Assembly (NCBI RefSeq): GCF_014641715.1
Contig: NZ_BMIG01000007.1
Span: 148,425-212,424 of the forward strand
Direction: 5' to 3'
DNA from: Polaromonas eurypsychrophila
GTDB lineage: Bacteria; Pseudomonadota; Gammaproteobacteria; Burkholderiales; Burkholderiaceae_C
Length of the DNA stretch: 64,000 bases
In this document: positions 25,429 to 35,250 of the stretch, in pieces
Layout: each line of letters begins with the position of its first letter
Numbering within the stretch: the first letter of the stretch is position 1
Position numbers and translations under genes: made by a program
Notes under the pieces: model-generated
What the model saw: only the letters and a program-made list of their open reading frames with translations
What the model was told of the DNA's origin: nothing
The model's database searches: none

Positions 25429-27129
25429 TCAGGCCAGCTCATGAGGGAAGTATTTGACGACGCAGTCCATCGGATTCGGCGCGGCCTGACCCAGGCCGCA
25501 GATCGACGCGTCACGCATGACCAGCGACAGGTCGGCAAGCAGGGGCAAGTCCCACTTGGGTTGCGCCATCAGGTGGGCCGCTTTTGCTGTGCCCACGCGG
25601 CAGGGCGTGCACTGGCCGCAGGACTCGTGGTGGAAAAAACGCATCATGTTGCGCGCCGCATCGGTGGCGGTGTCCTTGTCGGACAACACCATGACCGCTG
25701 CCGAGCCGATAAAGCAACCATAGGGCTGCAGCGTGTCGAAGTCGAGCGGGATGTCGCCCATCGTGGCTGGCAGAATGCCGCCCGAGGCGCCGCCGGGCAG
25801 GTAGGCGTAGAAGGTTTGGCCGTCCAGCATGCCGCCGCAGAATTCCTCAATCAGCTCGCGGATGGTGATGCCGGCGGGTGCCAGCTTGACACCCGGTACC
25901 TTGACCCGACCGGAGACCGAGAAGGAGCGCAGGCCCTTGCGCTCATTGCGTCCGTGCGAGGCAAACCATTCACCGCCTTTTTCCAGGATGTCGCGCACCC
26001 AGTACAGGGTTTCGAAGTTGTGCTCCAGCGTCGGGCGGCCGAACAGGCCGACCTGCGCCACATAAGGCGGGCGCAGGCGCGGCATGCCGCGTTTGCCTTC
26101 GATGGATTCGATCATGGCCGACTCTTCACCGCAGATGTAGGCACCGGCGCCGCGGCGCAACTCGACCGCCGGCATGCCGGCCATCAGCGGTGAAGCCCGT
26201 AGCTTGATCAGCTCGGCTTCCAGCATGCTGCGGCAACCGTGGTATTCGTCGCGCAGGTAGATATAGATCGTCTCGATGCCGACGGCCCAGGCGGCGATCA
26301 ACATGCCTTCGAGGAAACGGTGCGGATCGCGCTCGAGGTAGACGCGGTCCTTGAAGGTGCCGGGCTCGCCTTCGTCGATGTTGACGGCCATCAGGCGCGG
26401 ACCTTTTTCAGCCTTGACAATGCGCCATTTGCGGCCCGAAGGGAAACCGGCGCCACCCAAACCTCGCAGGCCGGAGTCTTCCATGATCTTGATGACCGCC
26501 TCGACATCCTTCTCACCGGAAACGCATTGCTGGAGCAGGGCGTAACCACCTGCGGCCTGGTAGGCCGCGAAGTCCACAAAACCCTCGGGCACGTGTTTGA
26601 CGGCGCCGGTGGCGACGGTGGCCATGACAGCTTCGCAGGTGGCATTCGGGACCGGGTTCTGCCCGACGACCGCCGCCGGAGCCTGTTCGCAGCGCCCGAT
26701 GCAGGGTGCGGCGATGACCCGGATGTCCCGGCCGAGCAGGCCGGGGAGTTTGGCCAGCAAATCCTGGGCGCCAGCCATCTCACAGGACAAGCCGTCACAC
26801 ACCCGCACCGTCAGCGGCGCCGGCGCGGCCTCGCCTTCCTTGACCACATCGAAGTGGTGGTAGAAAGTCGCGACCTCGTAGACCTCGGTCTGCGCCAGAC
26901 GCATTTCCTGCGCGAGTGCAGCCAGGTGGGCTGCGGACAGGTGGCCGAAGTGATCTTGCAGCTTGTGCAGGTGCTCGATCAGCAAATCAGCCTGGCGTGA
27001 CTCGGTGCCCAGCAGCCGCTGTACATCGGCCAGCGCCACCGGATCGACGCGGCGACCCTTGGGCGCCTGACGTTTTCTCTGTTTGGAGGAAACCTCCAGG
27101 ACGGCGATGGGGATGACGGGGTAGTTCAT
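25429..27129 (-). CDS. fdhB: NAD-dependent formate dehydrogenase, beta subunit (fused NuoE-NuoF diaphorase)
   Basis: The 566-residue subunit passes electrons from the alpha subunit to NAD+. Residues about 30-180 are NuoE-like with the four [2Fe-2S] cysteines in VCDGLSCEMAG and APCIGRCEQAP. Residues about 190-560 are NuoF-like with the NADH/FMN site GLRGLGGAGFPSGRKW and GEPGTFKDR, and the [4Fe-4S] motif ESCGQCTPCRVG plus a distal Cys in ASICGLGQ. The single-chain fusion differs from FdsG/FdsB in FdsABG enzymes. The gene is 33 nt upstream of fdhA and 36 nt downstream of an frc copy. Confidence 0.92.
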   Translation of the reverse strand: MNYPVIPIAVLEVSSKQRKRQAPKGRRVDPVALADVQRLLGTESRQADLLIEHLHKLQDHFGHLSAAHLAALAQEMRLAQTEVYEVATFYHHFDVVKEGEAAPAPLTVRVCDGLSCEMAGAQDLLAKLPGLLGRDIRVIAAPCIGRCEQAPAAVVGQNPVPNATCEAVMATVATGAVKHVPEGFVDFAAYQAAGGYALLQQCVSGEKDVEAVIKIMEDSGLRGLGGAGFPSGRKWRIVKAEKGPRLMAVNIDEGEPGTFKDRVYLERDPHRFLEGMLIAAWAVGIETIYIYLRDEYHGCRSMLEAELIKLRASPLMAGMPAVELRRGAGAYICGEESAMIESIEGKRGMPRLRPPYVAQVGLFGRPTLEHNFETLYWVRDILEKGGEWFASHGRNERKGLRSFSVSGRVKVPGVKLAPAGITIRELIEEFCGGMLDGQTFYAYLPGGASGGILPATMGDIPLDFDTLQPYGCFIGSAAVMVLSDKDTATDAARNMMRFFHHESCGQCTPCRVGTAKAAHLMAQPKWDLPLLADLSLVMRDASICGLGQAAPNPMDCVVKYFPHELA

Positions 27130-27165
27130 GTGGGCTAACTTCTTGGAAAAACGCGGGTTGACCCG

Positions 27166-28413
27166 CTAGATGACGTGTTCGGTGCGTAACTCGGCGATGT
27201 ACTCGGCGCTGTAGCCGAGTTGTGTCAGCACCTCGTCCGTGTGTTCACCCAGCAGGGGCGAACGCGTGACTTCGGTGGCGCTGTCGGACAGCTTGATCGG
27301 GTTGCCCACGGTCAGGTACTTGCCGCGCGTGGGGTGGTCCACTTCGACGATGGTGCCGCTGGCCCGCAACGCGGGTTCTTCGGCAATTTCCTTCATCGAC
27401 AGGATGGGACCGCAGGGGATGTCGTATTTATTCAGGATGTCCATGGCCTCGAACTTGGTCTTTGTCATGGTCCATTGTTCAATGCGCGCGAAGATGGGCT
27501 TGAGGTGGAGCAGGCGGGCAGCGGCGGTGGCGTAGGCCTCGTCGGTGATCCAGCCTTCCTCGCCAATGACTTTGCACACGGCCGGCCAGACACCGCCTTG
27601 CGTGATGAAGTAAATGTAGGCATTAGGGTCGGTTTCCCAGCCCTTGCACTTGAGGATGGAGCCCGGCTGCCCGCCACCGGAGGCATTGCCGGCGCGCGGA
27701 ACGGCCGAGCCGAACTTGCCGTCCGGGTACTGCGGGTACTCATGCATGGTGCCGGTACGCTCCAGGCGCTGCTGATCGCGGAGCTTGACGCGGCACAGGT
27801 TCAGCACGGCGTCCTGCATGGGGGCCAGCACTTTTTGGCCGCGACCGGTGGTGTTGCGCTGATATAGCGCGGCCATGATGCCCAGCGCCAGATGCAGGCC
27901 GGTGCCGCTGTCACCGATCTGGGCGCCGGTCACCATCGGCGGGCCGTCGTCGAAACCGGTGGTGGATGCCGAGCCGCCGGCGCACTGCGCGACGTTTTCA
28001 TACACCTTGCAGTCTTCGTAGGGACCGGGGCCGAAACCCTTGACCGAGGCCACGATCATGCGCGGGTTGAGAGTCTGGATGTGCTCCCAGGTGATGCCCA
28101 TGCGGTCCAGCGCGCCTGGCGCGAAGTTCTCGACCAGCACATCGCAGGTCTTGATGAGCTCGTCGAGCACCTGTTTGCCCTTGGCGTTCTTGGTGTTCAG
28201 CGTGATCGAGCGCTTGTTGTGGTTCAGCATTGTGAAATACAGACTGTCCACGCCAGGAATGTCGGCAAGTTGTCCGCGTGTGGCGTCACCCTCGCCGGCG
28301 CGTTCCACCTTGATCACATCCGCACCAAACCAGGCCAGCAGCTGGGTACAGGTCGGGCCCGACTGGACATGGGTGAAATCGAGGATGCGAACACCGTCTA
28401 ATGCTTTGCTCAT
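27166..28413 (-). CDS. frc: CaiB/BaiF-family CoA-transferase, formyl-CoA:oxalate CoA-transferase-like (divergent paralogue)
   Basis: The 415-residue class III CoA-transferase has the FRC landmarks [20 protein letters not shown] and the catalytic Asp in [12 protein letters not shown]. The glycine loop that gates the active site reads [10 protein letters not shown], where the second paralogue at 29079-30350 has [10 protein letters not shown], so two positions near the active site differ. It may still use formyl-CoA and oxalate or may prefer a related pair. It lies directly upstream of fdhB/fdhA, suggesting a unit that links CoA transfer to formate oxidation. Confidence 0.87.
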   Translation of the reverse strand: MSKALDGVRILDFTHVQSGPTCTQLLAWFGADVIKVERAGEGDATRGQLADIPGVDSLYFTMLNHNKRSITLNTKNAKGKQVLDELIKTCDVLVENFAPGALDRMGITWEHIQTLNPRMIVASVKGFGPGPYEDCKVYENVAQCAGGSASTTGFDDGPPMVTGAQIGDSGTGLHLALGIMAALYQRNTTGRGQKVLAPMQDAVLNLCRVKLRDQQRLERTGTMHEYPQYPDGKFGSAVPRAGNASGGGQPGSILKCKGWETDPNAYIYFITQGGVWPAVCKVIGEEGWITDEAYATAAARLLHLKPIFARIEQWTMTKTKFEAMDILNKYDIPCGPILSMKEIAEEPALRASGTIVEVDHPTRGKYLTVGNPIKLSDSATEVTRSPLLGEHTDEVLTQLGYSAEYIAELRTEHVI

Positions 28414-28518
28414 GGAAATACCTGCATGGAAGTTGAAATAGGTTGCTCAAACATGGCTCCGTCAGCGTTGGCGGCCGGTTCAACCCCTATGTTAATCACT
28501 GGGTGCATGCGCTCAGGT

Positions 28519-28965
28519 TCAGGGAGCTTTGACCGGAGCAGCAAGCTGGATTTCAAGTTCGGTTAGGCGTTTTTTCAGGTTTCTTTCTTCAGCGAAGCGG
28601 CGAGTCTCGTCGCGGATGACCGCCACAATCGCCGAAACCTTGCCGTCCGGCGTGTGTAGCAGAGCCACGGTAAAGGCGATGGACAGGGTGTGCCCGTCCT
28701 TGTGGACAGCCGGTACGCGCAGCACATCGTTGCCATAACGTGTCTTTCCGGTTGCCATGGTCTGGTGGTAGCCGTCCCAATGGCGCTGCTGCTGGCGCTG
28801 CGGAACGATGATGTCCAGTGACTGGCCGAGTGCTTCGCTTTCGGTGAAGCCGAACATGCGCTGGGCAGCCGGATTCCACAAAACGATGGCGCCACCAGCG
28901 TCGGAAGCGACGATGGCATCGCCAACGGCCTCCACCAGTTGTTTCAAGTCGGTTGTTGTTTGCAT
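28519..28965 (-). CDS. Single PAS-domain sensor protein
   Basis: The 148-residue protein consists of one PAS domain (AIVASDAGGAIVLWNPAAQR, MFGFTESEALGQS, and the PAC part KDGHTLSIAFTVALL) and a short C-terminal coiled coil (RRFAEERNLKKRLTELEIQL). No output domain is attached, so it probably signals by partner binding. The start is the ATG at 28965; the upstream part of the frame begins at TTG. It sits between the two CoA-transferase genes, downstream of a terminator. A redox or metabolite-sensing role in oxalate use is conceivable but unsupported. Confidence 0.8.
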   Translation of the reverse strand: MQTTTDLKQLVEAVGDAIVASDAGGAIVLWNPAAQRMFGFTESEALGQSLDIIVPQRQQQRHWDGYHQTMATGKTRYGNDVLRVPAVHKDGHTLSIAFTVALLHTPDGKVSAIVAVIRDETRRFAEERNLKKRLTELEIQLAAPVKAP

Positions 28966-29010
28966 AGATCCAATCGTGGTGCTGGCAAATAAACTGGCTA
29001 GTGCCTCAAA

Positions 29011-29044
29011 CAAAGACGGCGCTCAAGTGAACGCCGTCTTTTTC
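29011..29044 (-). terminator. Bidirectional hairpin terminator after the oxc-frc unit
   Basis: Stem AAAGACGGCG / CGCCGTCTTT with a 10-nt loop, with T-rich tails on both strands. It lies about 35 nt after the stop of the upstream frc copy and separates oxc-frc from the PAS gene. Confidence 0.82.
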
Positions 29045-29078
29045 AGGCCTTTGCGACCAAGGCCTCAACTTTCCGGGA

Positions 29079-30350
29079 TCAGACTGCTTTCGCCGTGTGC
29101 ATGGCTGCGATCTGGTCCTTGCTGTAGCCGAGCTCAGTCAGAACTTCATCGGTATGTTCTCCCAGCAGGGGCGATGCCGTTACTTCGGGCTTGGTGTCAG
29201 AGAACTTGATCGGGCTGCCCACGGTGAAATAGCTACCGCGCACTTTGTGCGGTACTTCAACGATGGAGCCACTGGCGCGCAAGGATTTGTCATGCAACAA
29301 CTCCTTCATCGACAACACGGGCGCGCAAGGAATATCAAACTTGCGGAAGATGTCCACGGCTTCGAACTTGGTCTTGTCAGCAATGAATGCTTCAATCGTC
29401 GCGAAGATCTCCATGATGTGTGGTTGGCGTGCTTTGGCCGTGGTGTAGGCGGGGTCAGTCTTCCACTCGGGTTTGCCCAGTGCGTCGCAGATCGGCTCCC
29501 AGGCGTGACCCTGGACCGTGAAATAGATGTAAGCGTTGGGGTCGGTCTCCCAGCCCTTGCATTTCAAAATCCAGCCGGGTTGTCCGCCACCGCCGGCATT
29601 GGCGCCACGCGGCACCACGCCATCTTTGAAGGCTTCCATTTCATGCGGGTATTGCGGGTACTCTTCCAGGTAGCCTAGGTTGTCCAGACGCAACTGGTCA
29701 CGCATCTTGACGCGGCACAGGTTGAGCACACTGTCCTGCATGGACACGGCGACTTTTTGGCCCTTGCCAGTCTGCTGGCGGCCGATATAGGCCGTCAAAA
29801 TACCGATGGCCAGGTGCATGCCGGTATTGCTATCGCCCAAAGCGGCAGACGAAATGGTGGGACCTGAGTTCTCGCCCTTCCAATAGCCGGTGGTGGATGC
29901 TGCGCCACCCGCGCACTGGGCCACGTTTTCGTAAACCTTCAGGTCTTCGTAGTGGTGACCATCAGAGAAGCCCTTGACGGATGCCAGAATCATTTTTGGG
30001 TTGAGAGACTGAATGTGTTCCCAAGTGAATCCCATACGATCCAGCGCACCGGGACCAAAATTCTCGACCATCACGTCGGATTCCTTGATGAGCCTCTCCA
30101 GCACTTCCTTGCCTTCGGGCTTTTTTGTGTCCAGCGTCAGACCGCGCTTGTTGCTGTTGAGCATGGTGAAGTACAGCGCGTCAGCGCCTTCGATGTCGCG
30201 CAACTGGCTTCGGGTGACGTCGCCAGAGCCAGGACGCTCGACCTTGATCACGTCAGCGCCGAACCAGGCCAGCATCTGAGTGCAGGCGGGACCGGCCTGA
30301 ACGTGGGTGAAGTCGATGATCTTGATGCCTGCGAGTGGTTTGTTGCTCAT
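29079..30350 (-). CDS. frc: Formyl-CoA:oxalate CoA-transferase
   Basis: The 423-residue class III CoA-transferase exchanges CoA between formyl-CoA and oxalate. It shows [20 protein letters not shown], the catalytic Asp in LGDSNTGMH, and the canonical glycine loop [10 protein letters not shown], as in characterised FRC enzymes. AAGGAGAAAACAA precedes the ATG, a strong ribosome site. It is 28 nt downstream of oxc, so the pair forms the core oxalate cycle: Frc makes oxalyl-CoA and Oxc returns formyl-CoA. This is the better candidate for the true Frc of the two paralogues. Confidence 0.93.
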   Translation of the reverse strand: MSNKPLAGIKIIDFTHVQAGPACTQMLAWFGADVIKVERPGSGDVTRSQLRDIEGADALYFTMLNSNKRGLTLDTKKPEGKEVLERLIKESDVMVENFGPGALDRMGFTWEHIQSLNPKMILASVKGFSDGHHYEDLKVYENVAQCAGGAASTTGYWKGENSGPTISSAALGDSNTGMHLAIGILTAYIGRQQTGKGQKVAVSMQDSVLNLCRVKMRDQLRLDNLGYLEEYPQYPHEMEAFKDGVVPRGANAGGGGQPGWILKCKGWETDPNAYIYFTVQGHAWEPICDALGKPEWKTDPAYTTAKARQPHIMEIFATIEAFIADKTKFEAVDIFRKFDIPCAPVLSMKELLHDKSLRASGSIVEVPHKVRGSYFTVGSPIKFSDTKPEVTASPLLGEHTDEVLTELGYSKDQIAAMHTAKAV

Positions 30351-30378
30351 TTGTTTTCTCCTTAAATAGTGGACTTGA

Positions 30379-32094
30379 TTACTTTTTCTTCGCGCTTTGC
30401 GGATTCAGGCTGGTGATGCGGCCGCTTTCGGTGCCGGCCGTCTCGTCGATGATGGCATTGATCAGGGTCGGTTTGCCGGATGCCACAGCCTCATCCAGCG
30501 CCTTGGCCAGTTCGGCCGGGGTGTTGGCCAGCACGCCGACGCCGCCAAAAGCCTGCATCATCATCTCGTAACGTGCATTCTTGACGAAAACAGTGGGCGC
30601 CACATCGCCGCCCAGCGGATTCACGTCGGTGCCCTTGTAAATGCCATTGTTGTTGAAGACGATCACGCAGATTGGCAGGTTGTAGCGACAGATGGTTTCG
30701 ACTTCCATGCCGCTGAAGCCGAAGGCGCTGTCACCCTCGATGGCAATCACAGGTTTGCCGGTGACCACGGCTGCGGCGACCGCAAAACCCATGCCGATGC
30801 CCATGATGCCCCAGGTGCCGACGTCCAGGCGCTTGCGCGGCTCGTACATGTCGACGATGCTGCGCGCGAAATCCAGGGTATTGGCGCCTTCGTTGACAAC
30901 GATGGCGTCCGGACGCGCCTTGACCGCGTTGCGGATCACGTTCAACGCGCTGTGAAAGTTCATTTTCTCAGGGTTCAATGCCAGGGTGGCAGCCATCTTG
31001 GACAGGTTTTTGTCCTTGCGCTCCTTGATGCCGTCGGTCCATTCTGCCGGCGGTTTGGCCCAGCTTGAGCCAAGACCGGCCAGAAGTGCCGATACGCAGG
31101 AGCCGATGTCGCCCACCAGCGGCGCGGCGATGGGCACGTTGCTGTCCATCTCGGTTGGCGAGATGTCGATCTGAATGAACTGCCGGGTGTCGGCATTGGC
31201 TCCGCCCCAGGTCTTGCCCTTGCCGTGCGACAGCAGCCAGTTGAGACGCGCGCCGACCAGCATCACCACATCGGCTTCGGCCAGCACATGCGAGCGCGTG
31301 GCGGAGGCCGACTGCTCATGGGTGTCGGGCAACAAACCCTTGGCCATAGACATCGGCAGATAGGGGATGCCGGTTTTTTCGATCAGGGCGCGGATGTCGG
31401 CGTCGGCCTGCGCATAGGCTGCCCCCTTGCCAAGCACGATCAGGGGGCGTTTTGCGCCTTTGAGCAGGTCGAGGGCGCGTTTGACGGAGTCAGGCGCGGG
31501 GAGCTGGCGCGGCGCCGGGTCCACCACCTTGACCAGCGAGCGTTTGCCGGCTGCGGCGTCCATGGTCTGCGCGAACAGTTTGGCCGGCAAATCCAGGTAG
31601 ACACCGCCGGGGCGGCCCGACAGCGCCGAGCGAATCGCGCGTGCAATTCCGATGCCGATGTCCTGGGCATGCAGCACGCGGAAAGCCGCCTTGCACAGCG
31701 GCTTGGCAATCGCTAATTGGTCCATCTCTTCATAGTCGCCCTGCTGCAGGTCGACGATTTCGCGTTCGCTCGAGCCGCTGATCAGGATCATCGGGAAGCA
31801 GTTGGTGGTGGCGTTGGTCAGTGCCGTCAGGCCGTTGAGGAAGCCCGGAGCCGACACCGTCAGGCAGATGCCGGGCTTTTGCGTCAGGAATCCGGCGGCG
31901 GCGGCGGCGTTGCCGGCATGCTGTTCGTGGCGGAACGAGATCATGCGGATGCCCTCGGCCTGTGCTTTGCGCGTCAGGTCGGTGATGGGGATGCCGGGCA
32001 GGGCGAAAATTGTGTCGATGCCGTTGAGTTTCAGGGCGTCGATGACAAGGTGAAACCCGTCCGTCTGTTCTGTTGATTGAGTGTCGTTTGTCAT
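30379..32094 (-). CDS. oxc: Oxalyl-CoA decarboxylase
   Basis: The 571-residue ThDP enzyme converts oxalyl-CoA to formyl-CoA and CO2. The activating Glu lies in [17 protein letters not shown], the substrate-side segment is [16 protein letters not shown], and the ThDP/Mg motif is [19 protein letters not shown] to FNNNGIYKG. Length and sequence pattern match characterised Oxc proteins. Its promoter region is shared with the divergent Crp/Fnr gene and contains TTGAC-N4-GTCAA. It is the first gene of the oxc-frc unit. Confidence 0.95.
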   Translation of the reverse strand: MTNDTQSTEQTDGFHLVIDALKLNGIDTIFALPGIPITDLTRKAQAEGIRMISFRHEQHAGNAAAAAGFLTQKPGICLTVSAPGFLNGLTALTNATTNCFPMILISGSSEREIVDLQQGDYEEMDQLAIAKPLCKAAFRVLHAQDIGIGIARAIRSALSGRPGGVYLDLPAKLFAQTMDAAAGKRSLVKVVDPAPRQLPAPDSVKRALDLLKGAKRPLIVLGKGAAYAQADADIRALIEKTGIPYLPMSMAKGLLPDTHEQSASATRSHVLAEADVVMLVGARLNWLLSHGKGKTWGGANADTRQFIQIDISPTEMDSNVPIAAPLVGDIGSCVSALLAGLGSSWAKPPAEWTDGIKERKDKNLSKMAATLALNPEKMNFHSALNVIRNAVKARPDAIVVNEGANTLDFARSIVDMYEPRKRLDVGTWGIMGIGMGFAVAAAVVTGKPVIAIEGDSAFGFSGMEVETICRYNLPICVIVFNNNGIYKGTDVNPLGGDVAPTVFVKNARYEMMMQAFGGVGVLANTPAELAKALDEAVASGKPTLINAIIDETAGTESGRITSLNPQSAKKK

Positions 32095-32278
32095 GATGAA
32101 TGTCTCTTCGTTTGACTTCGATAAGGATGAAGCAAGGTGGCTGGCAGCATCAGGTGTGCCAAAAGACCCACTGGCTGAAGTCAGGGTTTTCCATTGTGGA
32201 TCAGCCTCCCTGGTTCTTGTGCCCGCACGGGTCTTTTACACCGTCGGGGTATCATAGGAATCGATTCGGTTTTCTCTA

Positions 32279-32292
32279 TTGACCACGGTCAA
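32279..32292. promoter_or_regulatory. Crp/Fnr-type operator TTGAC-N4-GTCAA between oxc and its regulator
   Basis: TTGACCACGGTCAA is a perfect 5-4-5 palindrome in the divergent oxc / Crp-Fnr intergenic region, 64 bp before the regulator start. The same half-sites and spacing recur at 36377-36390 before tctC. The format is that of FNR/FixK sites. Confidence 0.75.
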
Positions 32293-32355
32293 TTTTCGTT
32301 GCATTCGGCGCTCCCGAATACAGACGAAACCTGAATCGACTCAACCTAAGTCGTC

Positions 32356-32964
32356 ATGCTGTCTGTACAAAACCATCCCGATAGAAACGTCATTCGCGTC
32401 CAGCTTGGGCAAAACCTGGTTCTCAAGGGAATGACAGCGGAGCAGAGCGCTGAACTGGAGTCTCATCTGGTGATCGTCGACAGCCAGAAAGGCGACACGC
32501 TGTTACACCAGGGTGCGCACGAAATGGAACAATATTTCATCCTGGAAGGCATTTTGAAGCGGGTTGTGACCAACCAGGAAGCCAAGGAGATGATTCTGCG
32601 TTTTGCCGACGAGCGCGATATGGAAACCAGCTACGCGGCATGGCGTCTGGGAACCCCCACGCCTTACAGCACCGTCTGCGTGACAAAAGGTCGGGTGGCC
32701 AAGCTGCCGCTGACGGACTGGGTGGCCTTCCTGGAGCGCCACTACGAAATCAAGCAGTCTTTTGAGTATTACGTCATGCGGCTCATGAGCGAAATCATGG
32801 CCCATACCATCACACTGCACTTGCTGGATGCGCCTGGCCGTGTCAAGCGCTTTCTGCGCAAGCACCCGGAGCTGTTTGACCGCATTCCGAAGAAAGAGCT
32901 GGCATCCTATATGAACCTCTCGGCAGAAACCCTGAGCCGTCTCAAGCAGCGCGGGAAAATCTGA
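32356..32964 (+). CDS. Crp/Fnr-family transcriptional regulator
   Basis: The 202-residue protein has a cyclic-nucleotide-binding-like N-terminal domain (about residues 20-120, LHQGAHEMEQYFILEGILKR) and a C-terminal winged helix ending in LASYMNLSAETLSRLKQRGKI. The recognition helix carries the Glu-x-x-Ser-Arg pattern (ETLSR) of FNR proteins, which reads TTGA half-sites. The N-terminal cysteines of FNR are absent, so it should not bind an iron-sulfur cluster that way. It is divergent from oxc and is the likely activator of oxc-frc and tctC. Confidence 0.87.
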   Translation: MLSVQNHPDRNVIRVQLGQNLVLKGMTAEQSAELESHLVIVDSQKGDTLLHQGAHEMEQYFILEGILKRVVTNQEAKEMILRFADERDMETSYAAWRLGTPTPYSTVCVTKGRVAKLPLTDWVAFLERHYEIKQSFEYYVMRLMSEIMAHTITLHLLDAPGRVKRFLRKHPELFDRIPKKELASYMNLSAETLSRLKQRGKI

Positions 32965-32984
32965 CAGGGCAATCGCAGCAGGAA

Positions 32985-33018
32985 TAAAAAAAGCCGGGTG
33001 ATGTACCCGGCTTTTTTT
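32985..33018. terminator. Bidirectional terminator between crp-like and tctA genes
   Basis: AAAAAAAGCCGGGT pairs with ACCCGGCTTTTTTT around a 5-nt loop, giving T-runs on both strands between convergent genes. Confidence 0.92.
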
Positions 33019-33036
33019 GTTGACTTGGTCAGACGG

Positions 33037-34566
33037 TCAGTCTACCGGCTGTTCCGCTGCAAATTCGTCCTTTTTGGGTGGACGGACCTTGGCGATCAAG
33101 CGGGAGATCAGGGGCCACAGCAGCAAAATCAGGGCCAGCAGGGTGATGCCGCCGACCAGCGGGTTGGACCACATGATGGACATTTCGCCCTGTGATACCA
33201 GCATCGCCTGACGGAAGGAGTCTTCTGCCTTGTCTCCGAGCACCAGCGCCAGCACCAGCGGTGCAAGCGGGTAGTCCAGCTTCTTGAAGAGGTAGCCAAT
33301 CACGCCGAACAGCATCATGAACCAGATGTCCAGCATGGCGTTGTGGACGGTGTAGGCGCCGATCGCGCAGATCACCACAATCACTGGTGCAATGATGGAA
33401 AACGGAATCCGCAGGATGGATGCAAACAGCGGCACGGTGGTCAGCACAACGATCAGACCCACCAGGTTACCCAGGTACATGCTGGCAATCAGGCCCCAGA
33501 CGAAGTCCTTTTGCTCGACAAACAGCAGCGGTCCGGGCTGGAGGCCCCAGATCAGCAGCCCACCGAGCAGAACGGCTGCGGTCGGCGAGCCGGGAATGCC
33601 GAGTGCCAACATGGGCAGCAGGGCGCTGGTACCGGCAGCATGCGCTGCGGTTTCTGGCGCAATCACGCCCTCGATCTCGCCGGTGCCGAACTTGGAACCG
33701 TTCTTGGACATTTTCTTGGCCAGGCCGTAACTCATGAACGAGGCTGGAGTGGCGCCGCCGGGGGTGATGCCCATCCAGATACCGATCAGCGAGCTGCGAA
33801 CCGTTGTCATCCAGTATTTCGGCAGCTTCTTCCATGTCTCAAGCACAACCTTGGGATCGATCTTGGCGCTTTTTCCGGAGAAAGCCAAGCCTTCTTCCAT
33901 TGAGAGCAGAATTTCACCGATGCCGAACAGGCCGATCACGGCGATCAGGAAATCGAAGCCGCGCATCAGGTCAGGGATACCGAAGGTCAGGCGCAATTGG
34001 CCGGTCACTGTGTCCATGCCGACAGAAGCCAGCGCAAAACCGATAGTCATGGACGCCAGGATCTTGAACGGAGAGCCTTTGCCCATGCCCACGAAGCTAC
34101 AGAAGGTCAGCAGGTAAACAGCAAAGAACTCCGGCGGCCCGAACTTCAGCGCAAACTTGGCAACCAGGGGAGCCAGGAAAGTGATCATCACCACGGCAAC
34201 AAACGCACCGATGAAAGACGATGTGAACGCTGCGGTCAACGCGGCGCCAGCCTTCCCCTGTTGGGCCATCGGGTAACCGTCGAAGGTGGTTGCAACTGAC
34301 CAGGGCTCACCCGGTATGTTGAACAGAATCGACGTGATGGCGCCGCCAAACAGGGCGCCCCAGTAGATACATGACAGCATGATGATCGCCGAGGTCGGCG
34401 ACATCGTGAAGGTCAGGGGCAGCAGGATGGCCACACCGTTGGCGCCGCCCAAGCCGGGCAGCACACCGATCAGCACGCCAAGGATGATGCCCACGAACAT
34501 CAGGAGGATGTTCATCGGCGTCAGGATGACGCTGAATCCGTGAAAAAGCGAGTTTAGTTCTTCCAT
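33037..34566 (-). CDS. tctA: Tripartite tricarboxylate transporter large membrane subunit, TctA family
   Basis: The 509-residue protein has about 11-12 transmembrane helices and the TctA hallmarks GVLIGVLPGLGGANGVAILL, YWGALFGGAITSILFNIPGE and the mirrored GITPGGATPASFMSYG. It forms the transport pore and works with TctB and a periplasmic TctC/Bug receptor. It is the last gene of the tctC-tctB-tctA group beside the oxalate genes, so uptake of oxalate or a related dicarboxylate is plausible but unproven. Confidence 0.92.
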   Translation of the reverse strand: MEELNSLFHGFSVILTPMNILLMFVGIILGVLIGVLPGLGGANGVAILLPLTFTMSPTSAIIMLSCIYWGALFGGAITSILFNIPGEPWSVATTFDGYPMAQQGKAGAALTAAFTSSFIGAFVAVVMITFLAPLVAKFALKFGPPEFFAVYLLTFCSFVGMGKGSPFKILASMTIGFALASVGMDTVTGQLRLTFGIPDLMRGFDFLIAVIGLFGIGEILLSMEEGLAFSGKSAKIDPKVVLETWKKLPKYWMTTVRSSLIGIWMGITPGGATPASFMSYGLAKKMSKNGSKFGTGEIEGVIAPETAAHAAGTSALLPMLALGIPGSPTAAVLLGGLLIWGLQPGPLLFVEQKDFVWGLIASMYLGNLVGLIVVLTTVPLFASILRIPFSIIAPVIVVICAIGAYTVHNAMLDIWFMMLFGVIGYLFKKLDYPLAPLVLALVLGDKAEDSFRQAMLVSQGEMSIMWSNPLVGGITLLALILLLWPLISRLIAKVRPPKKDEFAAEQPVD

Positions 34567-34617
34567 TTCGATATCCGGTCAGTAAAGGGTCAGTAGGCTC
34601 GTACGGGTAAGGAGGAC

Positions 34618-35139
34618 TTAGTAGCCGAGGAAACTCAGCGGGTCGAACTGGCCCTTGAACAAGGGAACCTTGAACCAGACCTCAAACATGAAGAAAAACA
34701 GGACCACCACGATCAGGGCGGTGATCACGCTTTTGATCGGGGAAAATTTGCCCAGGATGATCATGAACAGCGCAATGTAGACAGCCGAAGCCATGTAAAT
34801 GCCTACAAACTGGATGGCCAGCACGTAAACCAGCGCCGGCAGCAGGACCGACAGCACGCGCTTGAGCTGTTCGCCATCTACGAAGACGTCGGTATTCCGA
34901 TTTTTTCCGAGGAGTGCCTGATAGAGGGTGCCGACGCCGGAAATGCACAGGATGATGCCGATGTAGAAAGGAAAGTAGCCAGCGCCGGGGCCGTCGCTGG
35001 TCCAGCCTGACCCGAGGGCCCAACTGCCCTGGAGGACCACGGCCCCCATGATGACAATGCAGGTGGCGACGATCGCTTCAACAATATAGGTCGCGACGCC
35101 GGTGCGAGACTCCGCGCCGGTTTCTTGGTTTGGCTCCAT
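34618..35139 (-). CDS. tctB: Tripartite tricarboxylate transporter small membrane subunit, TctB family
   Basis: The 173-residue protein has four hydrophobic segments (IVEAIVATCIVIMGAVVL, then FPFYIGIILCISGVGTLYQA, two more near VLLPALVYVLAIQFVGIY and SVITALIVVVLFFFMF), the usual TctB layout. The ATG at 35139 follows GGAGTTGCT; an earlier TTG in frame is less likely. It lies 51 nt before tctA and downstream of a terminator-like hairpin after tctC, consistent with lower expression of membrane subunits than receptor. Confidence 0.88.
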   Translation of the reverse strand: MEPNQETGAESRTGVATYIVEAIVATCIVIMGAVVLQGSWALGSGWTSDGPGAGYFPFYIGIILCISGVGTLYQALLGKNRNTDVFVDGEQLKRVLSVLLPALVYVLAIQFVGIYMASAVYIALFMIILGKFSPIKSVITALIVVVLFFFMFEVWFKVPLFKGQFDPLSFLGY

Positions 35140-35221
35140 GAGCAACTCCGTTGGATTTGAGCGCCCTGGACCAGGGCGAACTTGATTGAATGTCGGGCTG
35201 GCGTGCGCCGGCCCGCGGGAG

Positions 35222-35240
35222 AAAACCCCGCGAACGGGGG
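35222..35240 (-). terminator. Partial terminator between tctC and tctB
   Basis: On the minus strand a CCCCG-TTCG-CGGGG tetraloop hairpin is followed by TTTTC, 12-30 nt after the tctC stop. It probably lets the receptor be made in excess over TctB and TctA. Confidence 0.6.
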
Positions 35241-35250
35241 CCTTCTTTTC

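Noticed and set aside
23704..26193. 829-codon plus-strand open frame opposite fdhA and fdhB
   Set aside because: Shadow frame with low-complexity translation; the minus strand encodes both formate dehydrogenase subunits with complete cofactor motifs.
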